This document shows, in pieces, positions 1 to 10,900 of a DNA stretch of 18,813 nt; within the stretch, counting starts at the first letter, position 1, and the number at the start of each line of letters is the position of its first letter. A program made the position numbers and the translations under genes. The notes beneath the pieces were generated by a model. The model made no database searches. It had not been told where the DNA came from and saw nothing but the letters and a program-made list of their open reading frames with translations. This stretch comes from Clostridia bacterium (GTDB lineage: Bacteria > Bacillota > Clostridia > Christensenellales > Aristaeellaceae), in the NCBI GenBank assembly GCA_900759005.1, contig CAAEUQ010000021.1, positions 1 to 18,813 of the forward strand. Reading direction: 5' to 3'.

Positions 1-999
1 GAGGGCGTTTCCGAAAAGATTCACGCGCTGGGCATGAAGTTCGGCCTCTGGTTCGAGCCGGAAATGGTTTCGCCGGACAGCGATCTGTATCGCGCGCATC
101 CCGACTGGTGCCTGCACATTCCGGGACGCGACCGCACGGAAGAGCGCAATCAGCTGATCCTCGATCTGTCGCGCGCGGAGGTTCAGGATTACATCGTTCA
201 GGCAGTCTCCTCGATTCTGGAAAGCACCAAGATCGATTACGTCAAATGGGACATGAACCGCAATATGACCGAGGCGTTCTCCGCCGTTCAGGATCCGGAG
301 GGCCAGTTTGAAACGCAGCATCGGTATATGCTTGGTCTGTATTCCGTGCTCGAGAAGATCGTTACGCGCTTCCCGGAGATTCTGTTTGAATCCTGCTCCG
401 GCGGCGGCGGACGCTTCGACGCGGGTATGTTGTATTATATGCCGCAGACCTGGACCAGCGACGACACCGACGCGGTTCAGCGTCAGGGCATTCAGTATGG
501 CACGTCATTTGCCTATCCCGCCAGCGCGATGGGTGCACACGTGAGCGCCGTTCCGAATCATCAGACCGGACGAATCACGAGCATGAAGCTGCGCGGCGAC
601 GTAGCGCTCGGCGGCAATTTCGGCTACGAGCTGGATCTTTCAAAGCTCGATGAAGCGGACACCGAGGTCGTTCGCCGGCAGGTCGAACTGGTCAAGCGCG
701 TGCGGAAGCTTACGCAGACCGGCGTGTTCACGCGCCTGCTTTCGCCGTTTGAGGGCAGATACACGGCATGGCAGTTCGTAAGCGAGGATGCGTCCGAAGC
801 GCTGCTGTGCGTATATCGCAAGCTGGTTACGCCGATGGAGCCGCCGATTCGCGTGCGCATGTACGATCTTGACGAGACAGCGACGTATGTCGACGATAAT
901 GGCAATCGCTATTCCGGCGCAGCGCTGAACCGCTACGGCACGTGGATTCACCTCCGCGGCGATTTTTCGAGCGAAGTAGTGCATCTGAAGAAGATCTGA
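1..999 (+). CDS. Alpha-galactosidase, GH36 family (5'-truncated by window edge)
   Basis: This is the C-terminal part (about 332 residues) of a glycoside hydrolase family 36 alpha-galactosidase, which removes alpha-1,6-linked galactose from raffinose-type sugars, melibiose or galactomannans. Full-length clostridial members are about 720-740 residues, so roughly half lies left of the window. The open frame runs from base 1; the ATG at 34 is internal. Visible family motifs are GLWFEPEMVSPDS, the nucleophile motif KWDMNR (Asp codon 250-252), the substrate-site motif ESCSGGGGRFD, and WTSDDTDA, where the acid/base Asp is expected (codon 460-462). The remainder is the beta-sandwich C-terminal region. 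No signal peptide can be judged because the N-terminus is missing; most members are cytoplasmic. The gene ends at TGA 997-999, followed at once by a terminator hairpin. Family assignment is very secure; the exact substrate is not. Confidence 0.95.
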   Translation, partial: EGVSEKIHALGMKFGLWFEPEMVSPDSDLYRAHPDWCLHIPGRDRTEERNQLILDLSRAEVQDYIVQAVSSILESTKIDYVKWDMNRNMTEAFSAVQDPEGQFETQHRYMLGLYSVLEKIVTRFPEILFESCSGGGGRFDAGMLYYMPQTWTSDDTDAVQRQGIQYGTSFAYPASAMGAHVSAVPNHQTGRITSMKLRGDVALGGNFGYELDLSKLDEADTEVVRRQVELVKRVRKLTQTGVFTRLLSPFEGRYTAWQFVSEDASEALLCVYRKLVTPMEPPIRVRMYDLDETATYVDDNGNRYSGAALNRYGTWIHLRGDFSSEVVHLKKI

Positions 1000-1009
1000 T
1001 ATTGAATAA

Positions 1010-1043
1010 GCCGCGATCGGGTTTCGGTCGCGGCGTTTTCTCT
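1010..1043 (+). terminator. Intrinsic terminator of the GH36 gene
   Basis: A 7-bp stem (GCCGCGA at 1010-1016 with TCGCGGC at 1028-1034) sits 10 bases after the alpha-galactosidase stop codon and is followed by a T-rich tail (GTTTTCTCT). Confidence 0.7.
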
Positions 1044-1050
1044 AAATTTT

Positions 1051-1090
1051 AAGCGAACCGCAATCTTTTTTCGATCACGGTTCGCTTTTG
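1051..1090. terminator. Second, probably bidirectional terminator between convergent genes
   Basis: A perfect 10-bp inverted repeat, AAGCGAACCG (1051-1060) with CGGTTCGCTT (1078-1087), lies between the convergent GH36 and RadC-like genes. It has T-rich flanks on both strands (TTTT on the plus side, AAAATTT read from the minus side). It can stop read-through from either gene and lies about 30 bases beyond the RadC-like stop. Confidence 0.7.
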
Positions 1091-1119
1091 CATTCGACGG
1101 CGTTCTCCCCCGCCGCGAT

Positions 1120-1890
1120 TTACATTTCTTCTTCGTAGAGCATTTCGTCCGGATCTTCCTTGAGGTATCCGCGCGACAATGCAGAGCGTGCCTCGCCGTA
1201 AAAATGTGGATCGTATTCGCCGTCGAGCGCCATGCTCTGCATATCCGCTTGCCCAATCAGAATGACGTCCAGCAGCTCCGTGCCCGTCGCGCCGAGCGTT
1301 TCGGCATAGCGCTGCGCGTATTCGCGCTCGTAATCGCCGGCGCAGGGAATCTCATCGCTTACGCATTCAACCAGAATCACCGAGCGCGCATGAACGCTCA
1401 GCGCGTCCGCAATGCAGCGGCGCATGGTTTCCGGCTCCGCCCATGAAAGCGAATCGCAGACCTTGCCGAACAGTAGCACGACGCCAGTCGGTGACATACA
1501 AACCTGATATGTTGCCGGACACGGCGAATCGGCGCAGAAAATCGAGCAAAGTCCGAGCGCCTGACGGTAATTGCGAATCCGCTTGCGCTTTTCTTCGAGC
1601 AAATCGCAATAGCTGTCCACCAGTTCGCCCACACCGCAGAGCCATTCCGCGACGCGCCGCCCGACGCCCTTGACCTCCATCAATTCAGCCATCGGCGCGC
1701 TCAGCACGTTCTTTACCGATCCGAATTTGTGAATCAGCGTATGCGCGATTTCACTCACATCCTGCCGCGGAATGGCATAAAACAGCAGCAGTTCAAGCAC
1801 CTGATGTGCATCGAACGAATCAAGCTCCTCGCGCGCTGCGCGTTCCCGCAAGCGTTTGCGATGTCCTTTATGGACGTCCCTCGGTTCCAT
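1120..1890 (-). CDS. radC: RadC-family protein with degenerate JAB domain
   Basis: 256 residues. The N-terminal half matches RadC/UPF0758 proteins of Firmicutes: HKGHRKRLRERA, then LELLLFYAIPRQD, and a helix-hairpin-helix around residues 45-85 with MEVKGVGRRVAEWL. The C-terminal half aligns with the JAB/MPN domain (ADALSVHARSVILV ... GTELLDVILIG), but the metal-binding HxHPSG motif expected after ARSVILV is replaced by E175-C-V-S-D-E. The His of the usual LLDH ending is also absent. A JAMM metalloprotease-type activity is therefore unlikely. RadC has no settled biochemical role even in intact form; older links to DNA repair are disputed. The start is ATG 1888-1890, with GGAGG six bases upstream. 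It lies 55 bp downstream of the giant secreted-protein gene on the same strand, with a weak terminator between, so co-transcription is possible. The symbol reflects family only. Confidence 0.85.
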   Translation of the reverse strand: MEPRDVHKGHRKRLRERAAREELDSFDAHQVLELLLFYAIPRQDVSEIAHTLIHKFGSVKNVLSAPMAELMEVKGVGRRVAEWLCGVGELVDSYCDLLEEKRKRIRNYRQALGLCSIFCADSPCPATYQVCMSPTGVVLLFGKVCDSLSWAEPETMRRCIADALSVHARSVILVECVSDEIPCAGDYEREYAQRYAETLGATGTELLDVILIGQADMQSMALDGEYDPHFYGEARSALSRGYLKEDPDEMLYEEEM

Positions 1891-1907
1891 TGTCCGCCTC
1901 CACGGGG

Positions 1908-1932
1908 AAAAGCCCGCCTGAATCAGCGAGCT
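1908..1932 (-). terminator. Weak terminator after the giant secreted-protein gene
   Basis: Read on the minus strand, GCTCGC (1926-1931) pairs with GCGGGC (1912-1917), including one G-T pair, and is followed by TTTTCCCC. It starts 15 bases after the giant gene's TAA stop. The short stem and short T tract mean partial read-through into radC is likely. Confidence 0.4.
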
Positions 1933-1945
1933 CTTCCTTTTTTGA

Positions 1946-4900
1946 TTATCGTTTGAACAGAATCAGATCGCGCAGCAGATCCGAAATGTAGCTCTGCGGG
2001 GTCTGTCTTACGGTTCCGTAATAGCCCTTTCCGCCCACCTTGTTCTGAACCAGATACATGGTCAGGCGCTTTGCATAATCGAACAGTTCGCCAACCGTAA
2101 CGCTGCCGTCGCTATTCGCATCCGCAGGCGCGACGAACGACATCCAGCCGTGCGGCATTCCGGCGAGATCCTGGCTCGCGGAATAGCCCAAGCCGTGCAG
2201 GAGCGCAAACGTGTAGTAGTCGACGCAGTTCGTGCGATCCGAAACGCTGTAGAACGAGCTGGACGAATCCGAATGGCTCGACGCGAGAATCGAAATGCGT
2301 CCATTTTCGCTGCCGAGCTTTTCGCGCAGCGCATCGATCAAACCGCCCGCGCCGCAGGAAACCATCACGACAACGACCTTGCCCTTGATCTTCACGATGT
2401 GGTTGTACAGTTCGGAAGCGTAGATGCGATACTCATCGTCATTCTCGGAATCATAGTTATTCGGAATGCCGAAATAGTATTCATCGCGCGCGCCGCCGTG
2501 CGAGCAGAAGTACAGAACCGACGTATCGTCGTCCGTAGTATCGCGGAAATGTTCGTCGATACGGCTGAACAGCGTGCTCTTCGGGGCATTGCTGATCGGG
2601 CCGCAAATGTCGTACGCGCGTCCTTCGACGGTCGCCGCCTTCAGCGCGTCGGCAAAGCTGTACGCGTCGTTGGCAGAGAACGTGAGGTGTCCGCCGTGAT
2701 CGGTCGGCTCGCCGTAATAATAGGCGACGAACGCGCGGCGCTTGCCGCCAAGCACGTTGACCTTCGCCTTGCCGACGGTACCGTCGCCGGCGATCACGCG
2801 GATTTCCGCTTCGCCATACGCCACGCCGGTGACGACACCGCTTGCATCGACGGTCGCGACCTGCGTATTGCTCGATTCAAAGCGAACCTTGCCGGTGCCC
2901 AGCAGATTCGTCGGGCGGAGGCTGTAGATAACCTGCGTCGTTTCGTGCAGCTCCAGCGTATCCTTGCCGAGCTCGACAACGATGCCTTCCAGCTTGTCAA
3001 CGACCTCGACGTCGATTTCCGCCTTCAGACCGACAACGTTGGTCTTCAGCGTAATCTTCGCCGTGCCCTTCTGATTGGCTTCGAGGTAACCGTCCGCGCC
3101 GATTGAAATAATCTCGGGATTGCTGCTTTCGAGCGTGAAATAGCACGCGCCCTGATCGAACACGGGCTTGAGCTGCGCGCGGTCGCCCAGCAGAATCAGC
3201 GCCTTGGACTGTGCAAAGCTGATTGCCGTCGGCGTTTTTTCCACGTGAACCTCGATCGTATCGCTCAGACCGTTATAGGCTTCCGCGCTGATGGTCGTCG
3301 TTCCGAGCGCATGGAAGCGCACCAGACCGTTCTGATCTACGGTTGCGATGGAATCGTCCGCGCTGTCGAAGTAGAGATTGGCGTATTCCTGATCACTGCC
3401 GAAGCGTACGGAGAGCTGTACGGTGTCCTGAAGACACGCGCTGATCTCCTGCGGGAGCAGTTCAACCTTCGTCGCCATTTTGCTCACGATGATCTTCTTC
3501 GTCGCAGTCGCGCCGTTCTGTGCCTTCGCGGTTACGGTTGCTTCGCCCACGCCGATTGCGTACACCACACCGCTGCGGTCCACGCGCGCAACGCTTTCGT
3601 CATCGGATTCGTATTCCAGCGCTGCGACGGCGGTGTTCTCGCTCGTCACGGTCGTCAGCTCGAAATTCTCGCCTACGCCCATTCGGTATTCCGCGTCGCC
3701 AAGCGTGAATTCCTTCGCCAGATCGACAACCTCAATCTCGATGGACGTTTTCAGATTGTCAAAGTAAATGCTGCGCGCCGTGATGGTCGCCTTGCCCTTC
3801 GCGTTTGCAACGAGCTTTCCATTCTCGACGGTGACGCACGAGGAATCGGAGCTGAACGTTGCGGCGATTACGGAGCCGTTGTTGCCGAGAATCCGCGGCT
3901 CATAGGTTTCTCCCATGCCGAGACGGATGGTATCCGGATCGAATTCGATCGCGGTCGGCGCTTCAACGACGATGAGCTTCAGGCTCGCGGATTTGCCGTT
4001 CAGCGTCTTCACACGCAGAACTGCGCTGCCGACGTTCGCGGCGGTAATGTCATAATAGCCGTTCTTTTCGGCGATGGTCGCGATTCCGCTGCGGGAAATC
4101 GCAAGCGTATAGCGCGTATCGCATTTGCCGAGAGAACTGGTGATCACCGGCTGCGCAAGGCGATAGGTATCGCCCTTCGAGAGAATCAGCTCGTCCATTT
4201 CGGCAAAGCGAATCTTCTCCGGCGCATTCACGACTGATACGCGGCAGATCGCTTCCACGCCTTCGACATAGGTCTTCGCGACGATCTCTGTTTCGCCCGC
4301 GCCGACGGCGGTAATTTCGCCGTTTTCATCGACGCGTACAACGTTTTCGTCCTTCGAAGCATACTGAATTCTGCCCGCCGCATTTTCGCCGGTCGCGCGT
4401 GCGGTCAGCGCCGCCGTTTCGCCGGTACACAGCGTAAGCGCCGTTTCGGAGAGCTCAACGCCCGTCGGCGCCGCCTTTACGGTCACGACGCACTGCGCGC
4501 TGTCTTCGCCGCAGGTAACGGTAATCGTGGTTTCGCCAATCTGCTTCGCGGTAATCTTGCCGGTCACATCCATGACGGCAACCTCAGGCGCGCTGCTAAC
4601 AACATTCATGCTTTCGGCAACGTTCGCGGTATGAATGGCATTGACGAAGCTCTCGCCCACGCCGAGCGTGACCGCGCGTTCATTCAGCCAGACCTTTGCT
4701 TCCGTGACCTTGACCGTGCACTCCGCAAATACGTTTGCATTCGCCGTCGAGCGCGCGACGATCTTCGTTTCGCCCGCGCCGATCGCCGTGATCGTGCCGT
4801 CCGCGCGCACTTCCGCAACGGAAGCGTCGTTCGAAGCGAAGGTGATTGCGCCGTAGCAGTTCGCATCCGCGCCGCTGAGTGCCTTTGCGTTCAACTTCTT

Positions 4901-7900
4901 CGATTCGCCGATGAAGAGGTTGATTTCGCTTTCAGTCAGTTCGACCGTCTCCGGCATCGGCTTTACGGTCACTTCGCAGGTATCATACGCCGCGTCCATG
5001 CCTTCCACGCGCGCGAATATGCGCGCCGTGCCCTTGCCGATCGCAGTAACCTTGCCGTTTGCATCCACCTTTGCGACGGTTTCATCCATGGATTCAAAGG
5101 AGATGGTCGCAAGTGTATTATCCGGAATCGTCGTTTTCAGCTCCGCGGTCATGCCCGTGCCGAGCGTGATTCTTCCGGGATTCAGCGCCACGCTGCCCGC
5201 GGTGGGCAGCACTTCGATTTCGAGCTTGGCAATCACGCCGTTATAGGATTTGGCAATTACATTCGTCTTGCCAACCTTCCGCGCGGTTACGGTATCGCCC
5301 TTGATTTCAAGCACGCTCGAATCCTCAGCCGAGAGCGTATAGCTGCCGATAGTATCCACCTTCGCGGTTACATTCGCCGTTTCGCCGACGGCAAGGCGCG
5401 TCTTGTCCGCCGAAATCTGAATGCTCTTCGGCGCGGGATAGACGGTAATTGCACAGGTCGCGGTCACGCCGTTGTAGGCCGTGGCATAGATCGCTGCATT
5501 GCCGGGCGCGACGCCGGTCACATCGCCGTCCGCATTCACCTTGGCGACGGACGCGTTCGAGGACGTATAGGTCACGCCCTTCGCGCATTCGCCCTTCGAG
5601 GAAGAAATGATCACCTTCGGAAGCGCCTTTGTTTCGCCCGCGCCCATCTGAACGCTTGCGGATTCAAACGACGCGCTTTCCGGAAGCGCATAGACTCTGA
5701 CCTCGCATTCCGCGGTCTTGCCGTTCGAAGAGCTCGCCGTAATTTTCGCAGTTCCGCTGCCGACGGCGTAGAGCGTGCAGGACGATCCGTTCGCCACCAC
5801 GCGAACCACATCGGGATTCGACGAGGTATATTCGAACGCGGTCATGCTGCCGGCGCTGCGGTCGCAATAGAGCGTTCTGGACTGGTTCACGCTCAGCTCG
5901 ACGCTGATTTCATTCAGCGTAATCCAATCCGGACCCGGCGCGACATTGATGCGGCAGAGCGTTCCGCCGCCCTTTCCATTGTAGGTATACAGGCGGACGT
6001 ACGCCGTTCCGGGCTTAAGACCGGTAATCGTTCCATCCGCGGCAATCGAGATCGCATCCGGATTGCTGTTCTGGAACTGCGCGATGCTCGTATCACCCGC
6101 CGTATAGATGAAACTGCCGCCGCTGTAATAGATTCTTCCGTAAAGTCTGAATTCCTGACCGACGCCCAGATCAATGCTGGACGCGCTCAACTCAACCTTC
6201 TTCGGGGCTTTGCGAACGGTGACATTGCAATCAACGTACAGACCGTTCTGCAGCACCGCGCGAATGATCGCGTTGCCCGCCTTCACGCCGGTGATCACGC
6301 CGTTTGCATCCACATGCGCGACCGACGATTTGCTCGTCAGGTACGTCACCGTGCCCATGCAGTTGTCCGTACCCTGATAGCTGTATTTGACGTTCATCTG
6401 AACGCTGCCCTTGATGGCGACGTTCATGTAGGAATACTCTGTTTCGATCTTATCCGGCGCGGGAACAACGGTCACGCGGCAGGTTGCATAGAGCTTGCCG
6501 CCGGACGCGCTTCTGGTTTCCGCGGTAATGATCGCATCGCCGGGCTTGTTCGCAGTGATCTTGCCCGTCTGATCGACGGACGCGATTTCGCTGCTGGAGC
6601 TGCTGAATTCGATCGTGCCCATTTCATACGCGCCGATCTTCGTTCCCAGCACCTCGGACATTCCAATGCCGAGCGTGGTCTTTTCCTTGTCCACCGTGAG
6701 CACGGTCGGCGCGGAAAGCACCGTCAGCGTCGTCGCAACCTGAAGACCGGTTGTCGCAGTAAACCTCAGGATCGTCTGTCCCTTGGATACGCCTGTAACG
6801 TTGCCCGCCTGATCGACGGTCGCAATCAGCGGATTGTCGATCGAATACGTGCCGACCGCCTTGCCGTCCGCCGGATTGTAGATGAAGCTCTTGCTGCGGC
6901 TGATCCAGACGTTGACGCGATTCTGAACCGTCATGCCCTCGCCAACCTGCATCGGATTGTATTCGAGATACAGCCTCTTCGGCTTATCCCAGACACGAAC
7001 GCGGACGATGCCCTCCACGCCGTTATAGGTCGTTACGCGGATATACGCAGTGCCCGTGCGCGCGCCGTAAACCTTATTGCCGCTGACGGAGACATATTTC
7101 TTCGCGCTGGTGGTCAGGTAGTAGGTCGTTTCGCACTTGTCGCCGTCGGTATTGATGAATTCAACCGGCAGCTCCGCGGTCGCGTAGCGGAAGATATTGA
7201 TCGTATCCGTCGGGAACACGACCTGCGCCGGCGCGGGAACAACGGTCACTTCGCTCGTCGTCTTTACGCCGCTGTTCGTGGTCGCGATGATCGTGGTCTT
7301 GCCCTTGGAAACGGCGGTAATTTTGCCGTCCGCAGTGATCGACGCGATCTTGGGATTCTCGGATTCATAGGTCGTGGTGCCCATCTCATAGGAGCCATAC
7401 GTCGCGGAATACTGCGCCGCGTCGCCCACACCGATGGTCAGCTTGTCGTAATTGAGGTGGACTTCCGTCGGCTTCGCAAGCACCGTGACTTTGGCATAAA
7501 CGCTCAGACCGGTCGTCGTGCTGAAGCGGATGAACGTCGCGCCCTTGGATACGCCGGTAACGTTGCCCGCCTGATCTACGGTCGCAATCGACGGATCTGC
7601 GGTTTCATACTTGCCCACGCACGCGCCGTCCGCTTCGTTATAGAGGAAGTTCTTGCTGCGGCTGATCCAGACGTTGACGCGGTTGACGTCCGTCATGCCC
7701 ACGCCGATGTACATATCCGGCTTTTCGATATACAACTTCTTCGGCTTATCCCAGACACGAACGCGGACGATGCCCTCCACGCCGTTATAGGTCGTTACGC
7801 GGATATACGCAGTACCCCTGCGCGCGCCGTAGATCGTGTTTCCGCTTACGGAAACATATCTCTTGGAGCTGGTGGTCAGATAGTAGGTCGTTTCGCACTT

Positions 7901-10900
7901 GTCGCCGTCGGTATTGACGAATTCAACCGGCAGCTCGACCGTCGAATAGCGGAAGATGTTGATCGTATCCGTCGGGAACACGACCTGCGCCGGCGCGGGA
8001 ACGACGGTCACCAGACAGGTAGTCGTTACGCCGGTATTTGCGGTCGCGACGATCATCGCGGTGCCCTTCGCAACGGCGGTAATCTTGCCGTCCTCGGTTA
8101 CGGTCGCGACTTCGGGCGTCTCGGACTTGTAGGTCGTCGTGCCCATTTCGTAATCGCCGTAGCTCGCGGTCAGCTGCGCCGTATCGTTTACGCCAATGGT
8201 CAGCTCACTGTAATTCAGTTTGACCACGGTCGGCGGCGCCATGACGTTTACCTGCGCGCTGACGGAAAGACCCGTGCGCGTGGTAAAGTGCATCGTAGTT
8301 TCGCCCTTCTTCACGCCGGTGACGTTGCCCGCCTGGTCGATGGTCGCGATGTTCGGATCGTCGATCGTAAACACGCCCACGCGCTCGCCGTCGGACTCGG
8401 AATAGATGTAATTCTTGCTGTTGCTCATCCAGATCATCAGCAGGTTCTTTTCCGTCATGCCCTCGCCGATGGTCATGTTGTAATTCGACAGGTACAGTCT
8501 CTTGGGCTTATTCCAGATTTTGACGCGCACATAGCCTTCCGCGCCGTTATATGCGACTGCGCGGAGATAGGCGGTGCCGGTGCGCGCGGCGTAAATCGAA
8601 TTGTCGCCGCGAACCTGCGCGTATCTCGAGGAACTGGTTTCCAAGTGATAGACGGTTTCGCACTTGTCGCCGTCGGTATTGACAAATTCAACCGGAATGG
8701 TCACGGTCGTGCCCTTGATCAGGTTGATCGTCTCCGCTTCAAAGACTGCCTTGCTCGGCGCCGCGACGACGTTTACCGTGCAGATCGCGGTCGCGCCGCC
8801 CTCGGCGGTTACGGTAATCACGGCAGTGCCTTTGGTAAGCGCGGTAATTACGCCGTTTTCCGTAACGGAAGCGATTTCGGGATGATCGGATTCGAATTTC
8901 ACATCGCCGGTTTCGTTGGCTTCAAACGTCGCCTGAAGCGTTGCCTGGCCGCCCACGCCGAGCGTGAATTCCGTGCTGCTCAGATTCACCTTTGTTGGAA
9001 GGCCGAGCACACGGATTGATGCACGAATCTGCATTCCGGACGCGGCTGTGAATACGAGATTCGTAATGCCCGCCGAAACGCCGGTGACATTGCCCGCCTG
9101 ATCGACGGTCGCGATCGCGGGATTATCGGTCGAGAATTTGCCGACGCCTTCGCCGTCCGTTTCCGAATAGATGAAGCCGTCCTTGCCGCTGAACAGACCG
9201 ACGCGGTTCTTCACCGTGCCGCCGACCTTCACAGTCTGCTCGCCGTATTCGAAGAACATCCGATCCGGGAAATTCCAGACGACGACCTTCGCAAGCGCGA
9301 TTGCACCGCCCGCCGCAGTGATGCGGATATACGCTACGCCCGCGCTCTTGGCGTAAATCTTCATTCCGTCGCGCACTTCAACGCGATCGGAATTGCTCGT
9401 TTCCAGCGTGCATGCCGCTTCGCAGTCCTGACCATCCGCGCGGGACAGCGTATACGGCACGCGAATCGTCTGACCCCAGAAAATATTGATCGTATCCGAC
9501 ACAATTTTCACCTGATCGGGAAGATTCAGCACGTGAATCGCTACCAGCGCGCGAATGCCGCTTACTGTTGTGATCGTGATCGTCGTTTCGCCGACCGCAA
9601 CCGCGGTAACGGCGCCCTTGTCGTCGACGCTCGCGATCTTTTCGTTCGCGGATTCATAGGTCGCGCCGACGGTCGATTCATCGCCGACCTTATCCGGCAG
9701 CTGACCCTTCGCGCCGACGCTCAGGCGCAGATCGCCCAGATGGAGATTCATAACGATCAGATCGACGCTCGCTTCGGCAGCGCCGACCTTCGCGGTAATC
9801 CGCGCGTCGCCCGCCTTCAGTGCCGTGATTTTTCCGTTTTCGTCCACTTCCGCAACATCAGGATTCTCGGAAACGTATTCCGCTGAATCCATATATGTAA
9901 ACTCGGGCAGCTTGATTTCCGACTGAACGGATTCGCCGACTGCCAGACGAGTGCTGCTCACGGAAAGCTCGATCGTTTCCGGCAGCGCATAAATCTGAAT
10001 CGAAACCTTCTGCTTCTTCTCGCCGAGAGACGCGGTGATCTCACATTCGCCCTTGGCAAGCGCGGTCACTTCGCCGTTTTCATCGATGCTGACGAGCTTG
10101 GAATCGTATTCGTAGGTCACCGTTCCATAGGTATACTGCGGGAACGACACGCTCAGACTCGTCTTTTCGCCGACCTTCATGGTGTCGACGCTCGCGCTCA
10201 GCGTGAAATCATCCGCGGGCACATAGACGGTAACAGCGCAGTTCGCGCTCGTTTCGCCCGCCGTAACCTTAATCGTACATTCGCCTTTGCCGACGGCGGT
10301 CACTTTGCCGCTTTCATCAACCCTGGCAATATCCTCATTGTCCGACGCGAATCCAACCTCGCCCTTGAGCTGGTCGAGGTTCGTAATTTCAATGATCGCC
10401 GTTTCGCCCTGCTTCAGGCCCAGCTCACGCGGATTCAGCACGGGCGCAGGCACAGCGGGCGATTCGGTTTCCGCTGGAGCTTCGGTTCCCGAAGGGGATT
10501 CCGTCTCCGCCGGAGCTTCGGTTCCCGAAGGGGATTCCGTCTCCGCGGGCACGACGGTATTCTCCGGCTTGACCGTCGAATCCGGATTTGCGGGCTGCAC
10601 CGTCGCTTCGGGCTGCGCGGTCGCTTCATCCGCCGCTGCGGGCGTGAATTCAGGTGTGGTCAGCGCGGTATCCGCGTATTTTGCGCTTACTGTCTTCAGC
10701 CCCGAAGCCTCGCTTTCCGAAATCGGGCGCAGCGCGTCAGGCGCAATCCAGCCGGAAACGGTCTCTTCGCCAAATACAAATACGACCTTCAGCCAGTCCT
10801 CGCCGTCGCGGTCGACACACAGCACGAATTCGCCGGACGCGATTTCGCCCAGCGCTTCTTTCCTGCCGTGCTCGTCGGGATAGAGCCTGGCGGTCTTTTC

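Noticed and set aside
3245..4237. A 330-codon plus-strand open frame in the same gene
   Set aside because: It is the same antisense effect of GC-rich repeated codons, with no recognisable protein features.
4631..9019. A 1,462-codon open frame on the plus strand, antisense to the giant repeat gene
   Set aside because: Its translation is rich in Arg, Ala, His and Asp and simply mirrors the Ig-repeat codons in a shifted frame. The repeat structure and skewed codon use keep stops out. I see no ribosome site, promoter or domain.
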